A stretch of 29,884 nucleotides of DNA from CAIOJG01 sp964477455 (lineage in GTDB: Bacteria > Patescibacteriota > Patescibacteriia > Magasanikbacterales > GWA2-37-8). The DNA lies in assembly GCA_964477455.1 (NCBI GenBank), contig CAYZHG010000051.1, forward strand, positions 1 through 29,884. Reading direction: 5' to 3'. Under the pieces are notes generated by a model, which made no database searches, was not told where the DNA came from, and worked only from the letters and a program-made list of their open reading frames with translations. A program made the position numbers and the translations under genes. How positions within the stretch are numbered: position 1 is the stretch's first letter; each line of letters starts with the position of its first letter. Below, one piece after another: positions 1 to 6,722 of this stretch.

Positions 1-696
1 TTGGACTCCAGCAACAGCAAACATCACCCAACCCAAACCACCTTGAATTAAACCTATAATTAAACTTCCCTTAATTGTTGCTCGTACAGTAGATGTAAAT
101 TTGTTGTAAAGAATTTTTTCATATCGATCTCCGAGTGGACAAAGATGCATCAGTGCTTTTAAAAGTTTTTCGCCATCTCGAATAAAGAAAAATAATGCAT
201 AAAACATTATGAAAAACATTACTGCGAAGACAATTGAATTTTGAGTGATTGTTTTGGCACTGTTAAGTAAGAATGAAGTGATAGATTGATATAGCTCCAC
301 CACTTTCTGGGTGATAAAATTTTGATCAATACTGTATTGAGCAGTATATGGATTTTCTTTTATCCAATCCAAAGCCTGTTTGATGTTGTCGTTTATTTGG
401 CCACCTTGGCTAGAAGCTGTATCATAAAGATTTAGAGCTTCCTTTATTACCAGTGTACCAATACCAATCATTGGTAAAACAATTATTGTAAAAACTAAAA
501 TTAAAATTAATGTAGAACTCAAATCTGGCACTTTAATTTTAGCGTTGAGTTTTTTGTATAATGGATAAAATATTCCCGCTAAGATTGCCGCCCAAAAAAG
601 CGGATAAAAAAACGGTTTCATGATAGTAAAAAAAGCCGCCGTAACTGTTGCTAGCAGAACAAAGAAAATAATGTGACGCATTTTTGTAAAATCCAT
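1..696 (-). CDS. AI-2E family transporter, C-terminal part outside the window
   Basis: The first 232 codons of a polytopic inner-membrane protein. The reading frame opens at the ATG at 696 and runs off the left edge. Two hydrophobic segments lie near residues 8-45, another near 62-85, then a polar stretch of about 70 residues, and further helices from about 155. The segment FFIRDGEKL near residue 170, followed by a Pro-Leu and then a Gly-rich helix with LIQGGLGW, is typical of the AI-2E/PerM family (PF01594). Members of that family have been linked to autoinducer export or Na+/H+ antiport, but most are uncharacterised, so the substrate cannot be assigned. It follows the flippase gene on the same strand and probably has its own promoter over the flippase stop codon. 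Confidence 0.85.
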   Translation of the reverse strand, partial: MDFTKMRHIIFFVLLATVTAAFFTIMKPFFYPLFWAAILAGIFYPLYKKLNAKIKVPDLSSTLILILVFTIIVLPMIGIGTLVIKEALNLYDTASSQGGQINDNIKQALDWIKENPYTAQYSIDQNFITQKVVELYQSITSFLLNSAKTITQNSIVFAVMFFIMFYALFFFIRDGEKLLKALMHLCPLGDRYEKILYNKFTSTVRATIKGSLIIGLIQGGLGWVMFAVAGVQ

Positions 697-724
697 AGTA
701 TTTGTTAATGTATATATTTATTAT

Positions 725-753
725 ATTTTACCAAAAAAAATGAGTTTGTTCAA
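725..753 (-). promoter_or_regulatory. Putative promoter of the AI-2E transporter gene
   Basis: On the minus strand TTGAAC (753-748) is followed by a 17-bp spacer and TAAAAT (730-725), preceded by TGG in extended -10 style. The predicted transcript starts near 718, about 22 nt before the ATG at 696. The -35 box overlaps the stop codon of the upstream flippase gene. Read by eye only. Confidence 0.45.
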
Positions 754-2162
754 TTTTTAGATTGCAATATCTCTTTGATGGTTTCTTTTGAAATTACACG
801 AAATATCAATATAAAAATTGTATAAACGGTCGCACCAAGTATTATAGATAAAATAACATGAGGTAAACGAATGTATTTAATACACAAATACATCAATAAT
901 CCAGACGATAGTATTTTAAACAACGACTTTAAATGGGGGATAAAATCAGTATGATGATAAACTAGAAATAACAACATAAGACCAGCATAAATTTCAGAAA
1001 ATATTGTAACGCCAGCGGCGCCATAGATACCAAATCGTGGAATGAAGATAAAATAGGCGATAACACTAAGGATGGCATCAGACAAATAAATCCAAACAGC
1101 TTGTTTTTGTTTGTTGATAGCTAGAGCGGCGTAGCCAAAAACTATACCCATACATATTCCAAGCACAGTCCAACTAAGCCAAATTAAAATTTTACCTGAA
1201 CCGACAAAATCTTTACCCCCGACAAATTGCATGATTGGTTCGGCCAAAGAAGATGCCCCGATCATCATTGGTATCAGAATGAGTGCCATTAGATCAAAAG
1301 ACATTTGAAGGTGTTTTTTAAAATCAATATTTTGTGAACGTGAATAATAATATGCTAAAAGTGGCGACATAATTCCCATTGTTAATGCCGCTATTTGAAC
1401 AATAACATCAAGCACGCGATAGGCCGCTCCATAAAAACCAACTTGAGCTTGTGAAGTAAATAGAGGCAAAATAACGCGATCTCCTTGAAGATAGAAGGAA
1501 TTGAAAATAATACACAATGCGGTTGGGGATATTTTTATTAAAATTGCTCTAAAAATTTCTTTGTCATAAGCAAATCTAATTTTTGGCATTTTATAAAACA
1601 TGTATAGTGTATTGATGATGGAGGCGCTGGTTAAAATTGCCATGAATGGTAAAAAAGCAGCATTAATTTTTATTAACACAACTACTCCAAGTAATAAAAC
1701 TGCGCGACCAATAAGTTCCCCCGCAGTTATGATTTGAGTTCTGAGTTGATTTTGAAAATATCCAGAAAAAACATGACCAGTGCTAATGGCAAAAAAGGAT
1801 AGTGAAGTGATAGCTACAGCGATTTTAACTTCGATTGGATATGGAAAAAACAAAAAAATCAAAGGAGCTATCCCTTGAAATAGAGCGGCGGTAGCAATGC
1901 GTAGAGTAAATAAATTGTTTAATAATTTTTCTTTATCAAATTTTGGCTCAGAAAGCATATTGGCGGTAGTGATAGTAAATCCAAAATCACTAAAAATACC
2001 GACAAATTGGAGAAAACCAATGGCAGTAGTATACCAACCAAATTTTTCTGCACCCAAACTTCGAATAACAAAAAAAACTGTGAGCAGGCCAAGAATTGTA
2101 CTTAAGCCTTTTCCAGCCAATTGGATTATTGTATTGTGAGCAATTTTTCTTTTAAGCGTCAT
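750..2162 (-). CDS. Oligosaccharide flippase / polysaccharide biosynthesis membrane protein (Wzx-like)
   Basis: A 470-residue, strongly hydrophobic protein with an estimated 12-14 membrane helices, the usual size for the MOP superfamily (Wzx, PF01943/PF13440). The N-terminus (MTLKRKIAHNTIIQLAGKGL, then a Gly- and Leu-rich helix) is the characteristic first helix of Wzx proteins, and the pattern of a Gly-Ala-Glu-Lys-Phe-Gly segment near residues 37-42 followed by paired helices fits. The family moves undecaprenyl-linked sugar units across the cytoplasmic membrane for surface polysaccharide or S-layer glycan assembly. No glycosyltransferases lie in the window, so the cargo is unknown. It is divergent from the SpoIID gene, with facing promoters in the 63-bp gap. 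Confidence 0.88.
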   Translation of the reverse strand: MTLKRKIAHNTIIQLAGKGLSTILGLLTVFFVIRSLGAEKFGWYTTAIGFLQFVGIFSDFGFTITTANMLSEPKFDKEKLLNNLFTLRIATAALFQGIAPLIFLFFPYPIEVKIAVAITSLSFFAISTGHVFSGYFQNQLRTQIITAGELIGRAVLLLGVVVLIKINAAFLPFMAILTSASIINTLYMFYKMPKIRFAYDKEIFRAILIKISPTALCIIFNSFYLQGDRVILPLFTSQAQVGFYGAAYRVLDVIVQIAALTMGIMSPLLAYYYSRSQNIDFKKHLQMSFDLMALILIPMMIGASSLAEPIMQFVGGKDFVGSGKILIWLSWTVLGICMGIVFGYAALAINKQKQAVWIYLSDAILSVIAYFIFIPRFGIYGAAGVTIFSEIYAGLMLLFLVYHHTDFIPHLKSLFKILSSGLLMYLCIKYIRLPHVILSIILGATVYTIFILIFRVISKETIKEILQSKN

Positions 2163-2174
2163 AATTATATTTTT

Positions 2175-2203
2175 ATTATAACATGCGTTGTCTGGGTTTA
2201 CAA
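2175..2203 (-). promoter_or_regulatory. Putative promoter of the flippase gene
   Basis: The minus strand has TTGTAA (2203-2198), a 17-bp spacer and a perfect TATAAT (2180-2175) preceded by TG and one base. The ATG at 2162 lies 12 nt past the -10 box, so the leader would be about 6 nt. It interleaves with the promoter of the divergent gene. Confidence 0.6.
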
Positions 2204-2216
2204 TTGATGGTATAAT
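2188..2216 (+). promoter_or_regulatory. Putative promoter of the SpoIID/LytB gene
   Basis: TTGTCT (2188-2193), a 17-bp spacer and TATAAT (2211-2216) with an extended TGG just before it. The ATG at 2226 is 9 nt after the -10 box, so the transcript would start only 2-4 nt before the start codon (leaderless or nearly so). Confidence 0.65.
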
Positions 2217-2225
2217 TAGTTTTAT

Positions 2226-3284
2226 ATGAAAAAATATTTATTTATATTGTTGTTTAGCTTCATTATTGTCCTACCTTCTCAGGCGCAGGAAATTTTTGTT
2301 AGTTCTAGTTTGCAAACAGATTCCGTCTTGGTGTCTAGTACAATAAACACCACAACAACTATTGAAATTGCTACTTCTAGTGATGAAATAATTTATAATG
2401 TAAAAACAGATCGAGAACCCATTGTTGAACCTTCTATTAGAGTAGGGTTGTTTAGTTCAAAAGATCAAATTAACTTTAAATCAGAAATTGATTATGAAAT
2501 TTATAGTGGTAACGAATTTATCGGTATGCTTCCTGGAGGGGAAATGGTAAAGTTAAAATATAAAAATGGTAAATATTCTTTAGTTGGCGATTCTCTGGAT
2601 TTAGAGAGTGATGTGTTTTGGAGATTAGTGCCGACAGAAATTGACGGAGTTTTTGATTTGCCAGGTTGCAAGCGAACGGTTTATGGACGCAAACGATTTT
2701 ATTGTTCATATCGTGGCGTTTTGGAATATCGTTATGGACCTAAAAGTAAAATGCCATATGTAATCAATGAACTTCCACTTGAAGATTATATGAAAGGTAT
2801 TACGGAAACTGACAATAATTCTGCAGAAGGATATATTAAAGCGGTATTGGTAGCGGCGCGTAGCTATGCTTACAAAAATATTAGTTTTTCGCCACCAACA
2901 GAAAGGCGTTTGTTTGACGTATATGCCAGCACTCAAGATCAATTATATTTAGGCTACAATTCGGAAAAAGAAATGCCGCGGGTTGCACGGTTTGCACAAG
3001 AAACAGCTGGCGAGATGGTGACATATAAAAATAATGTTGTAACTACTCCATATTTTACCCATACCAATGGTGCTACCAAAGATTGGAAAAATAGTGCTGG
3101 CAAGAAAGATAGACCTTGGCTTGTGAGTGTAAAATGTGTTTACGATAAATATAAAAAAATGTATGGTCATGGGGTTGGAATGAGTACTCATGACGCACTG
3201 ATGCGGGCGACGAAAGATGATTGGGTGTATGTGCAATTGTTAAAATATTATTATAGTGGAACAGAAGTGGAGAAAATATATTGA
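2226..3284 (+). CDS. Secreted SpoIID/LytB domain protein
   Basis: 352 residues. A signal peptide (MKKYLFILLFSFIIVLPSQA) ends near residue 20. After a variable region, the SpoIID/LytB domain (PF08486) spans roughly residues 175-350. It shows the hallmarks LEDYMKGI, then AVLVAARSYAYKN, a YASTQDQLYLGY block, TTPYFTHTNGAT and a final GHGVGMS. In sporulating Firmicutes SpoIID is a lytic transglycosylase that trims denuded glycan strands; in non-spore-formers such proteins are presumed cell-wall remodelling enzymes. The normal MSQxGA ending is replaced by MSTHDAL. The start is set by the promoter ending nine bases before the ATG. It stands alone and converges with the ruvB operon. The enzymatic role is inferred from the family. 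Confidence 0.88.
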   Translation: MKKYLFILLFSFIIVLPSQAQEIFVSSSLQTDSVLVSSTINTTTTIEIATSSDEIIYNVKTDREPIVEPSIRVGLFSSKDQINFKSEIDYEIYSGNEFIGMLPGGEMVKLKYKNGKYSLVGDSLDLESDVFWRLVPTEIDGVFDLPGCKRTVYGRKRFYCSYRGVLEYRYGPKSKMPYVINELPLEDYMKGITETDNNSAEGYIKAVLVAARSYAYKNISFSPPTERRLFDVYASTQDQLYLGYNSEKEMPRVARFAQETAGEMVTYKNNVVTTPYFTHTNGATKDWKNSAGKKDRPWLVSVKCVYDKYKKMYGHGVGMSTHDALMRATKDDWVYVQLLKYYYSGTEVEKIY

Positions 3285-3287
3285 TTT

Positions 3288-3319
3288 AAAAAACCTCTTA
3301 ATTTAATAAGAGGTTTTTT
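3288..3319. terminator. Bidirectional hairpin terminator
   Basis: A perfect 13-bp inverted repeat (3288-3300 against 3307-3319) with loop ATTTAA. The arms begin with six A and end with six T, so it can act on both strands. It serves the SpoIID gene from the left and the ruvB operon from the right; the stop codon of the latter (3303-3305) lies in the loop. Confidence 0.9.
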
Positions 3320-4142
3320 GTTGATCTTTTACCACGTCTTTATATTGATCAAAAATTCCATTAGTTTTTAACATTTCACTAAAAGATATTTCATCTGATT
3401 GTATATAAAAGTCATCATATAATAAATTTGCTTGAATTTGTTTTTCTAACATCTGCAAAAAAGTTTTATCGTCCGACGCACTCCAAGGTAAAAATGTATC
3501 AGAATGAGGGCTTTGAAGAAAAAAACCATTTTTATCAAAATCAAAAAAAATTTCAACCCACCTGTTTCCTATTTCTCCATTTTTCTCATAATATATCGGC
3601 TGTTGTATTGAATAATTACCAGCAGGATTTTTTTTTGGAAAAATTACTGCATTTGGAAATCTTTGCTCTAAAGTCTTTTTAATTTTATTAAATTCTTGGT
3701 TATTTGTTGCCAACTCTTCGCCCTTTTTTCTTTTTTCATCCATTTCACTTTGTAGTTCTTCCCATGTATTATCGCCATATGAAATGTCAATTTTTTTGTG
3801 CCACTCATCTAGCTCTGGTTGTGATAATTTCTGATGTATCTGATGATCGTTGTACTCTAAAAATTTTTTAATATCTTTTTTCCTCTGTTCATTCATTCTT
3901 TCAAGTTCTTTTAAAGCAGTATTTACCTGGTCTAGATTTTCCCTTTCAAATCTCGGTTCTTTTAGTTGATCGACTGTATCCTGTGTTGATAAATTATTTT
4001 GCAATTCTACAACATCTCTATCTTTTATAATTTCTATTTTAGATTTTGTCTCGTCTTTTGATATTTCATGTCCTCCGCCAATGGCTATTCCAGCTGCAGC
4101 GACCCAAGCACCCCATTTGCCAAATCTATTTTCTTTTGACAT
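3303..4142 (-). CDS. Unknown protein with a short hydrophobic N-terminal segment and coiled coil
   Basis: 279 residues, not recognised. Residues 8-24 form a short Ala/Gly-rich hydrophobic stretch (WGAWVAAAGIAIGGG) that could be a weak membrane anchor. Residues 25-165 are highly charged with heptad-like Glu/Lys/Leu patterns (probable coiled coil). The last 100 residues are more mixed, with Trp, Phe and Tyr, and may be a small folded domain. It is the last gene of the ruvB operon, 9 bp after the PH-domain gene, and its stop codon sits in the terminator hairpin. No enzyme motif is visible. It is credible as a gene because of its length, operon position and terminator. Confidence 0.7.
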   Translation of the reverse strand: MSKENRFGKWGAWVAAAGIAIGGGHEISKDETKSKIEIIKDRDVVELQNNLSTQDTVDQLKEPRFERENLDQVNTALKELERMNEQRKKDIKKFLEYNDHQIHQKLSQPELDEWHKKIDISYGDNTWEELQSEMDEKRKKGEELATNNQEFNKIKKTLEQRFPNAVIFPKKNPAGNYSIQQPIYYEKNGEIGNRWVEIFFDFDKNGFFLQSPHSDTFLPWSASDDKTFLQMLEKQIQANLLYDDFYIQSDEISFSEMLKTNGIFDQYKDVVKDQQKTSY

Positions 4143-4151
4143 ATATAAAAA

Positions 4152-4691
4152 TTACTTTCCTGAATGGAACTTTTTATCTTCAGAAGCCAATTCAATAATT
4201 GCTTCGCGTAATTTGTCTGGACGGTGAACGTTGTGAATAATAAATTTAGGAATTGGACCGGCTGTTTGTAAATAAATATTGCCGTAATTAAATATAGTTG
4301 GAAAAAATCCGTGAACTTCAGATGAAACATCTTGTATCTGATAAAGATCCACTTCGGCTACAGTACGTGCAAATAACGATATTTGATGTACATCAACCAG
4401 GCGATCATTGGTAACAATCCAGGCATCCAAATAAAACTCAACAAAAAAAGAATAAAAGAATAAAAAAGTTGATAAGTAATAAGCGCTTCCCGCAAATATT
4501 ATGAGTGTGTAGGTATTAGGGTTCTGCATTGCACCAGTAAAGGTAGTCGAAAAAAACCAAAATACAACTATTGGAATTAATAAAATTGCAATAAAAATTG
4601 TTAAATAAGGAAAAAAAGTAATGCCGTGCCTTCTTAAGATATATACGACTTTTTCATAACTTTTAATTTTTACGATTGAATCTAAATTCAT
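4152..4691 (-). CDS. Membrane protein with bacterial PH domain (bPH_2-like)
   Basis: 179 residues. Two membrane helices lie near residues 24-48 and 58-78. The following part (EFYLDAWIVTNDRLVDVHQI, then LFARTVAEVDLYQIQDVS) has the beta-strand pattern of the bacterial PH domain (PF03703, as in YdbS/YdbT). The family is membrane-bound and mostly of unknown function, sometimes tied to envelope stress or secretion of toxic peptides. Here the domain faces the cytoplasm if the usual topology holds. It sits three bases after a small two-helix protein and downstream of ruvB; operon co-transcription is likely. No ligand can be inferred. Confidence 0.75.
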   Translation of the reverse strand: MNLDSIVKIKSYEKVVYILRRHGITFFPYLTIFIAILLIPIVVFWFFSTTFTGAMQNPNTYTLIIFAGSAYYLSTFLFFYSFFVEFYLDAWIVTNDRLVDVHQISLFARTVAEVDLYQIQDVSSEVHGFFPTIFNYGNIYLQTAGPIPKFIIHNVHRPDKLREAIIELASEDKKFHSGK

Positions 4692-4694
4692 ATT

Positions 4695-4967
4695 TTAAAA
4701 GTTAACAGAGTTTAAAGTATTTGAAATCCAGTCGCTATTCCAAAGGACTAGCGGTAATTTCCAATCAACTCTACTTAAGAGAACAAAAGTAAAAAAAATT
4801 GTTGAAGCAACTAAACAAATCACTAGAAATGTAATACTTAAACTTAAAAAAGTCAGTGCTCCGTTGTGGTGTAAATGTCTAAAATTTACGAATGAAAAAA
4901 GAGAAAGAACGAAGGCGTAGGCCAAATAAATAAAAAGGATAACATAAAGCGGAATTGATACTATCAT
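4695..4967 (-). CDS. Small two- or three-helix membrane protein of unknown function
   Basis: 90 residues, mostly hydrophobic: helices near residues 4-28 and 38-66, then a polar tail with two Trp. The ATG lies two bases after the ruvB stop codon and the stop lies three bases before the PH-domain gene, so the gene is almost certainly translated as part of this operon. The sequence is not recognised. It may partner the PH-domain protein next to it; that is inference from spacing only. Confidence 0.65.
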   Translation of the reverse strand: MIVSIPLYVILFIYLAYAFVLSLFSFVNFRHLHHNGALTFLSLSITFLVICLVASTIFFTFVLLSRVDWKLPLVLWNSDWISNTLNSVNF

Positions 4968-4969
4968 AT

Positions 4970-6001
4970 TTATAATAACGTTTGAGTTTTTAAAATATCA
5001 AAACCTAAATGGGTATAGGCAGCTGGAGTAGCTTTGCGACCACGTGGGGTGCGTTCTAAAAAGCCGATCTGCAATAAAAATGGTTCATAAATATCTTCGA
5101 TAGTATCCATTTCTTCCGCTACAGCCGCCGCCAGAGTGTTTAGTCCAACCGGCCCGCCGTTGAATTTTTCAATCATAGTGGTGAGTAATAAGCGGTCGAT
5201 TTCATCAAGTCCAAATTCATCGATGGCGAGCATGGCCATCGTTTCACTGACAATTTTTTTATTGATCGATTCCTGGTTGTTTACCTGAGCAACATCGCGT
5301 GCACGCTTCAATAATCGGTTGGCGATACGGGGAGTACGACGAGCGCGTTGGGAAATCAAGACAGAACCTTCCGGTTCAAGTTTTGTTTTTAATAATACCG
5401 CGTTGCGATTTACAATAGTTTCAATATCACCGTGCTCATAGAAATTCAAATGAAAAACATGGCCAAAGCGATCACGTAAAGGTCCAGGTAATAAACTCAT
5501 TTTGGTAGTTGCACCAATTAAAGTAAATTTTTCTAAAGGCATACGAATAGTACGAGCCGCGGGACCTTGGCCGATGATGATATCAAGTGCATAATCTTCC
5601 AGAGCTGGATAAAGTACTTCGGCAATAGTTTTGTTGATACGATGAATTTCATCAATAAATAAAATATCACCTTTTTGTAAATTTGATAGAATAGCGGCGA
5701 GATCACCAACTTTTTCTAAAACAGGACCAGAAGTAACTTTGATATTTCCACCCATTTCGCGGGCAATAATATGGGCTAGAGTAGTTTTTCCTAAACCTGG
5801 ATTTCCATATAATAAAACATGCTCTAAAACATCACCGCGTGATTTAGCGGCGGCGATTGAGACATCAAGATTTTTTTTGATTTGAATTTGGCCTACAAAA
5901 TCTGATAAAAGTTCTGGTCGCAAAGTGACCTCGATTACAGCTTCATCAGCGGTACTTTCAGAATTTACCAATCTATTTTCTGTTTGATTTTCTTCAATCA
6001 T
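4970..6001 (-). CDS. ruvB: Holliday junction branch migration helicase RuvB
   Basis: 343 residues from the ATG at 6001. A longer reading from 6040 is rejected because the promoter would then lie inside the gene. RuvB is the hexameric AAA+ motor that, with RuvA, drives branch migration at recombination intermediates. Walker A GNPGLGKT is at residues 66-73, Walker B with IDEIH at 116-120, and a sensor block GATTKMSLLPGPLRDRFG follows. RTPRIANRLLKRARD marks the lid domain, and the C-terminal winged helix ends in LERTPRGRKAT. Length matches the family (about 340). ruvA and ruvC are not in the window. It is the first gene of a four-gene operon with membrane proteins of no evident recombination role. 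Confidence 0.97.
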   Translation of the reverse strand: MIEENQTENRLVNSESTADEAVIEVTLRPELLSDFVGQIQIKKNLDVSIAAAKSRGDVLEHVLLYGNPGLGKTTLAHIIAREMGGNIKVTSGPVLEKVGDLAAILSNLQKGDILFIDEIHRINKTIAEVLYPALEDYALDIIIGQGPAARTIRMPLEKFTLIGATTKMSLLPGPLRDRFGHVFHLNFYEHGDIETIVNRNAVLLKTKLEPEGSVLISQRARRTPRIANRLLKRARDVAQVNNQESINKKIVSETMAMLAIDEFGLDEIDRLLLTTMIEKFNGGPVGLNTLAAAVAEEMDTIEDIYEPFLLQIGFLERTPRGRKATPAAYTHLGFDILKTQTLL

Positions 6002-6012
6002 AATGCTATTAT
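5984..6012 (+). promoter_or_regulatory. Putative promoter of the small coiled-coil gene
   Basis: TTGATT (5984-5989), a 17-bp spacer and TATTAT (6007-6012); TATACT at 6013-6018 is an alternative -10. The ATG at 6042 would follow a leader of about 23 nt. The -35 lies inside the ruvB coding region and the -10 overlaps the ruvB -10 on the other strand. Confidence 0.45.
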
Positions 6013-6040
6013 TATACTTAATACCTAACTTAAAGTCCAA
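6011..6040 (-). promoter_or_regulatory. Putative promoter of the ruvB operon
   Basis: The minus strand has TTGGAC (6040-6035), an 18-bp spacer and a perfect TATAAT (6016-6011). The ruvB ATG at 6001 is nine bases after the -10 box, so the mRNA is expected to be leaderless or to carry a 2-3 nt leader. This decides the ruvB start. Confidence 0.65.
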
Positions 6041-6041
6041 T

Positions 6042-6512
6042 ATGTCTGAATTTCAAAATCAAAATACCGAATGGCGCGGGCGCAATGCGGCTGAGGGGCG
6101 AGAAGTGCAAATGGAAAATAAAGAAAAGCAACCAGACGAACAAGAAAAAAAGGCGGCCGCTAGAGAGCGAGCGGAAGTAGTTAGTAAAGAAGTGCGAAGC
6201 GCCAAGAAACAAATGCAAAATATCATGGCCAATATGCAACAGGTAGTGAAAACTGTGCAGGCGATTCGAGCTCAGTTGCAATTGTCGGATAGTGGGGCGA
6301 TTCCGTCAGTTCAAAGAGACGAAAAAAATATTGAAATATTAAAAAAGAAGCTAGCAAATCTGCGTGGTGAGTTGGGTGACTTACGTGTTGCGCTGATTAT
6401 TGAATTAAAAAAGGAAATTGTAGAAAAAGATAAAAATCTTTCGGAATCAGAAGTAGATTCTGAGGCAGAAAAACTAGCAAATTTAATATTTGCGGAATTA
6501 GAATTAGATTAA
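6042..6512 (+). CDS. Small charged coiled-coil protein of unknown function
   Basis: 156 residues from the ATG at 6042; the earlier in-frame ATG at 6003 lies in the promoter region and would add a hydrophobic MLLLYLIP start that does not fit the rest. Residues 20-60 are rich in Lys, Glu, Gln and Arg, residues 60-125 form a heptad-like coiled coil, and the end (SESEVDSEAEKLANLIFAEL) is acidic and helical. There are no membrane segments or catalytic motifs. It is divergent from ruvB with overlapping promoters and followed by its own terminator at 6554. Function unknown; a structural or adaptor role would be a guess. Confidence 0.65.
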   Translation: MSEFQNQNTEWRGRNAAEGREVQMENKEKQPDEQEKKAAARERAEVVSKEVRSAKKQMQNIMANMQQVVKTVQAIRAQLQLSDSGAIPSVQRDEKNIEILKKKLANLRGELGDLRVALIIELKKEIVEKDKNLSESEVDSEAEKLANLIFAELELD

Positions 6513-6546
6513 AAAAATAATAGCAGTGGACAGTCGGTTAATGGTT

Positions 6547-6555
6547 TGTGGATAA
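6547..6555 (-). promoter_or_regulatory. DnaA-box match (TTATCCACA)
   Basis: The minus strand reads TTATCCACA, an exact match to the consensus DnaA box. It lies 40 bp upstream of the nrdJ -35 box and touches the left arm of the terminator at 6554. One of four exact matches in the window, all in or at the edge of gaps between genes and all in the same orientation. Confidence 0.4.
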
Positions 6556-6577
6556 CTCGCAATTTCGCGAGTTTTTT
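6554..6577 (+). terminator. Intrinsic terminator after the coiled-coil gene
   Basis: AACTCGC (6554-6560) pairs with GCGAGTT (6567-6573) around a 6-nt loop, and the run of T continues to 6577. It closes the 6042-6512 transcript before the nrdJ promoter. Confidence 0.85.
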
Positions 6578-6594
6578 GTTTAGATCTGGCGTAT

Positions 6595-6623
6595 TTGGCA
6601 GGCATTTTGCGATGTGGTATAAT
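6595..6623 (+). promoter_or_regulatory. nrdJ promoter
   Basis: TTGGCA (6595-6600), a 17-bp spacer and a perfect TATAAT (6618-6623) with extended TGG. One of the closest matches to a housekeeping sigma promoter in the window. Transcription should start near 6630, giving a leader of about 93 nt that carries the two NrdR-like boxes. Confidence 0.8.
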
Positions 6624-6642
6624 AGGTCAACGAAAGAGGGTA

Positions 6643-6690
6643 ATACTATATGTAGTGATTGAATATAGATTTTAGCACTATTGGTAGTAT
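6643..6690 (+). promoter_or_regulatory. Tandem NrdR-like boxes in the nrdJ leader
   Basis: Box 1 (6643-6658, ATACTATATGTAGTGA) matches the published NrdR consensus acaCwAtATaTwGtgt at 13 of 16 positions. Box 2 (6675-6690, GCACTATTGGTAGTAT) matches at 11 of 16. They are 32 bp apart start to start with a 16-bp gap, which is the three-helical-turn spacing known for NrdR operators. NrdR is the nearly universal repressor of ribonucleotide reductase genes that senses dATP/ATP. The boxes lie just downstream of the predicted transcription start, consistent with blocking elongation or clearance. The same segment could also fold into a hairpin (TAATACTA with TAGTATTA). Confidence 0.65.
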
Positions 6691-6722
6691 TATCTGTATA
6701 TTAAATTATAATTATATTTTTT

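Noticed and set aside
6002..6040. Longer N-termini for ruvB (from 6040) and for the divergent gene (from 6003)
   Set aside because: The two extensions overlap each other and cover the promoters; internal ATGs at 6001 and 6042 fit the promoter positions and protein families better.
6640..6692. nrdJ leader hairpin as a B12 riboswitch
   Set aside because: The leader is under 100 nt and lacks the B12 box and multi-stem core; tandem NrdR-like boxes explain the symmetry better.
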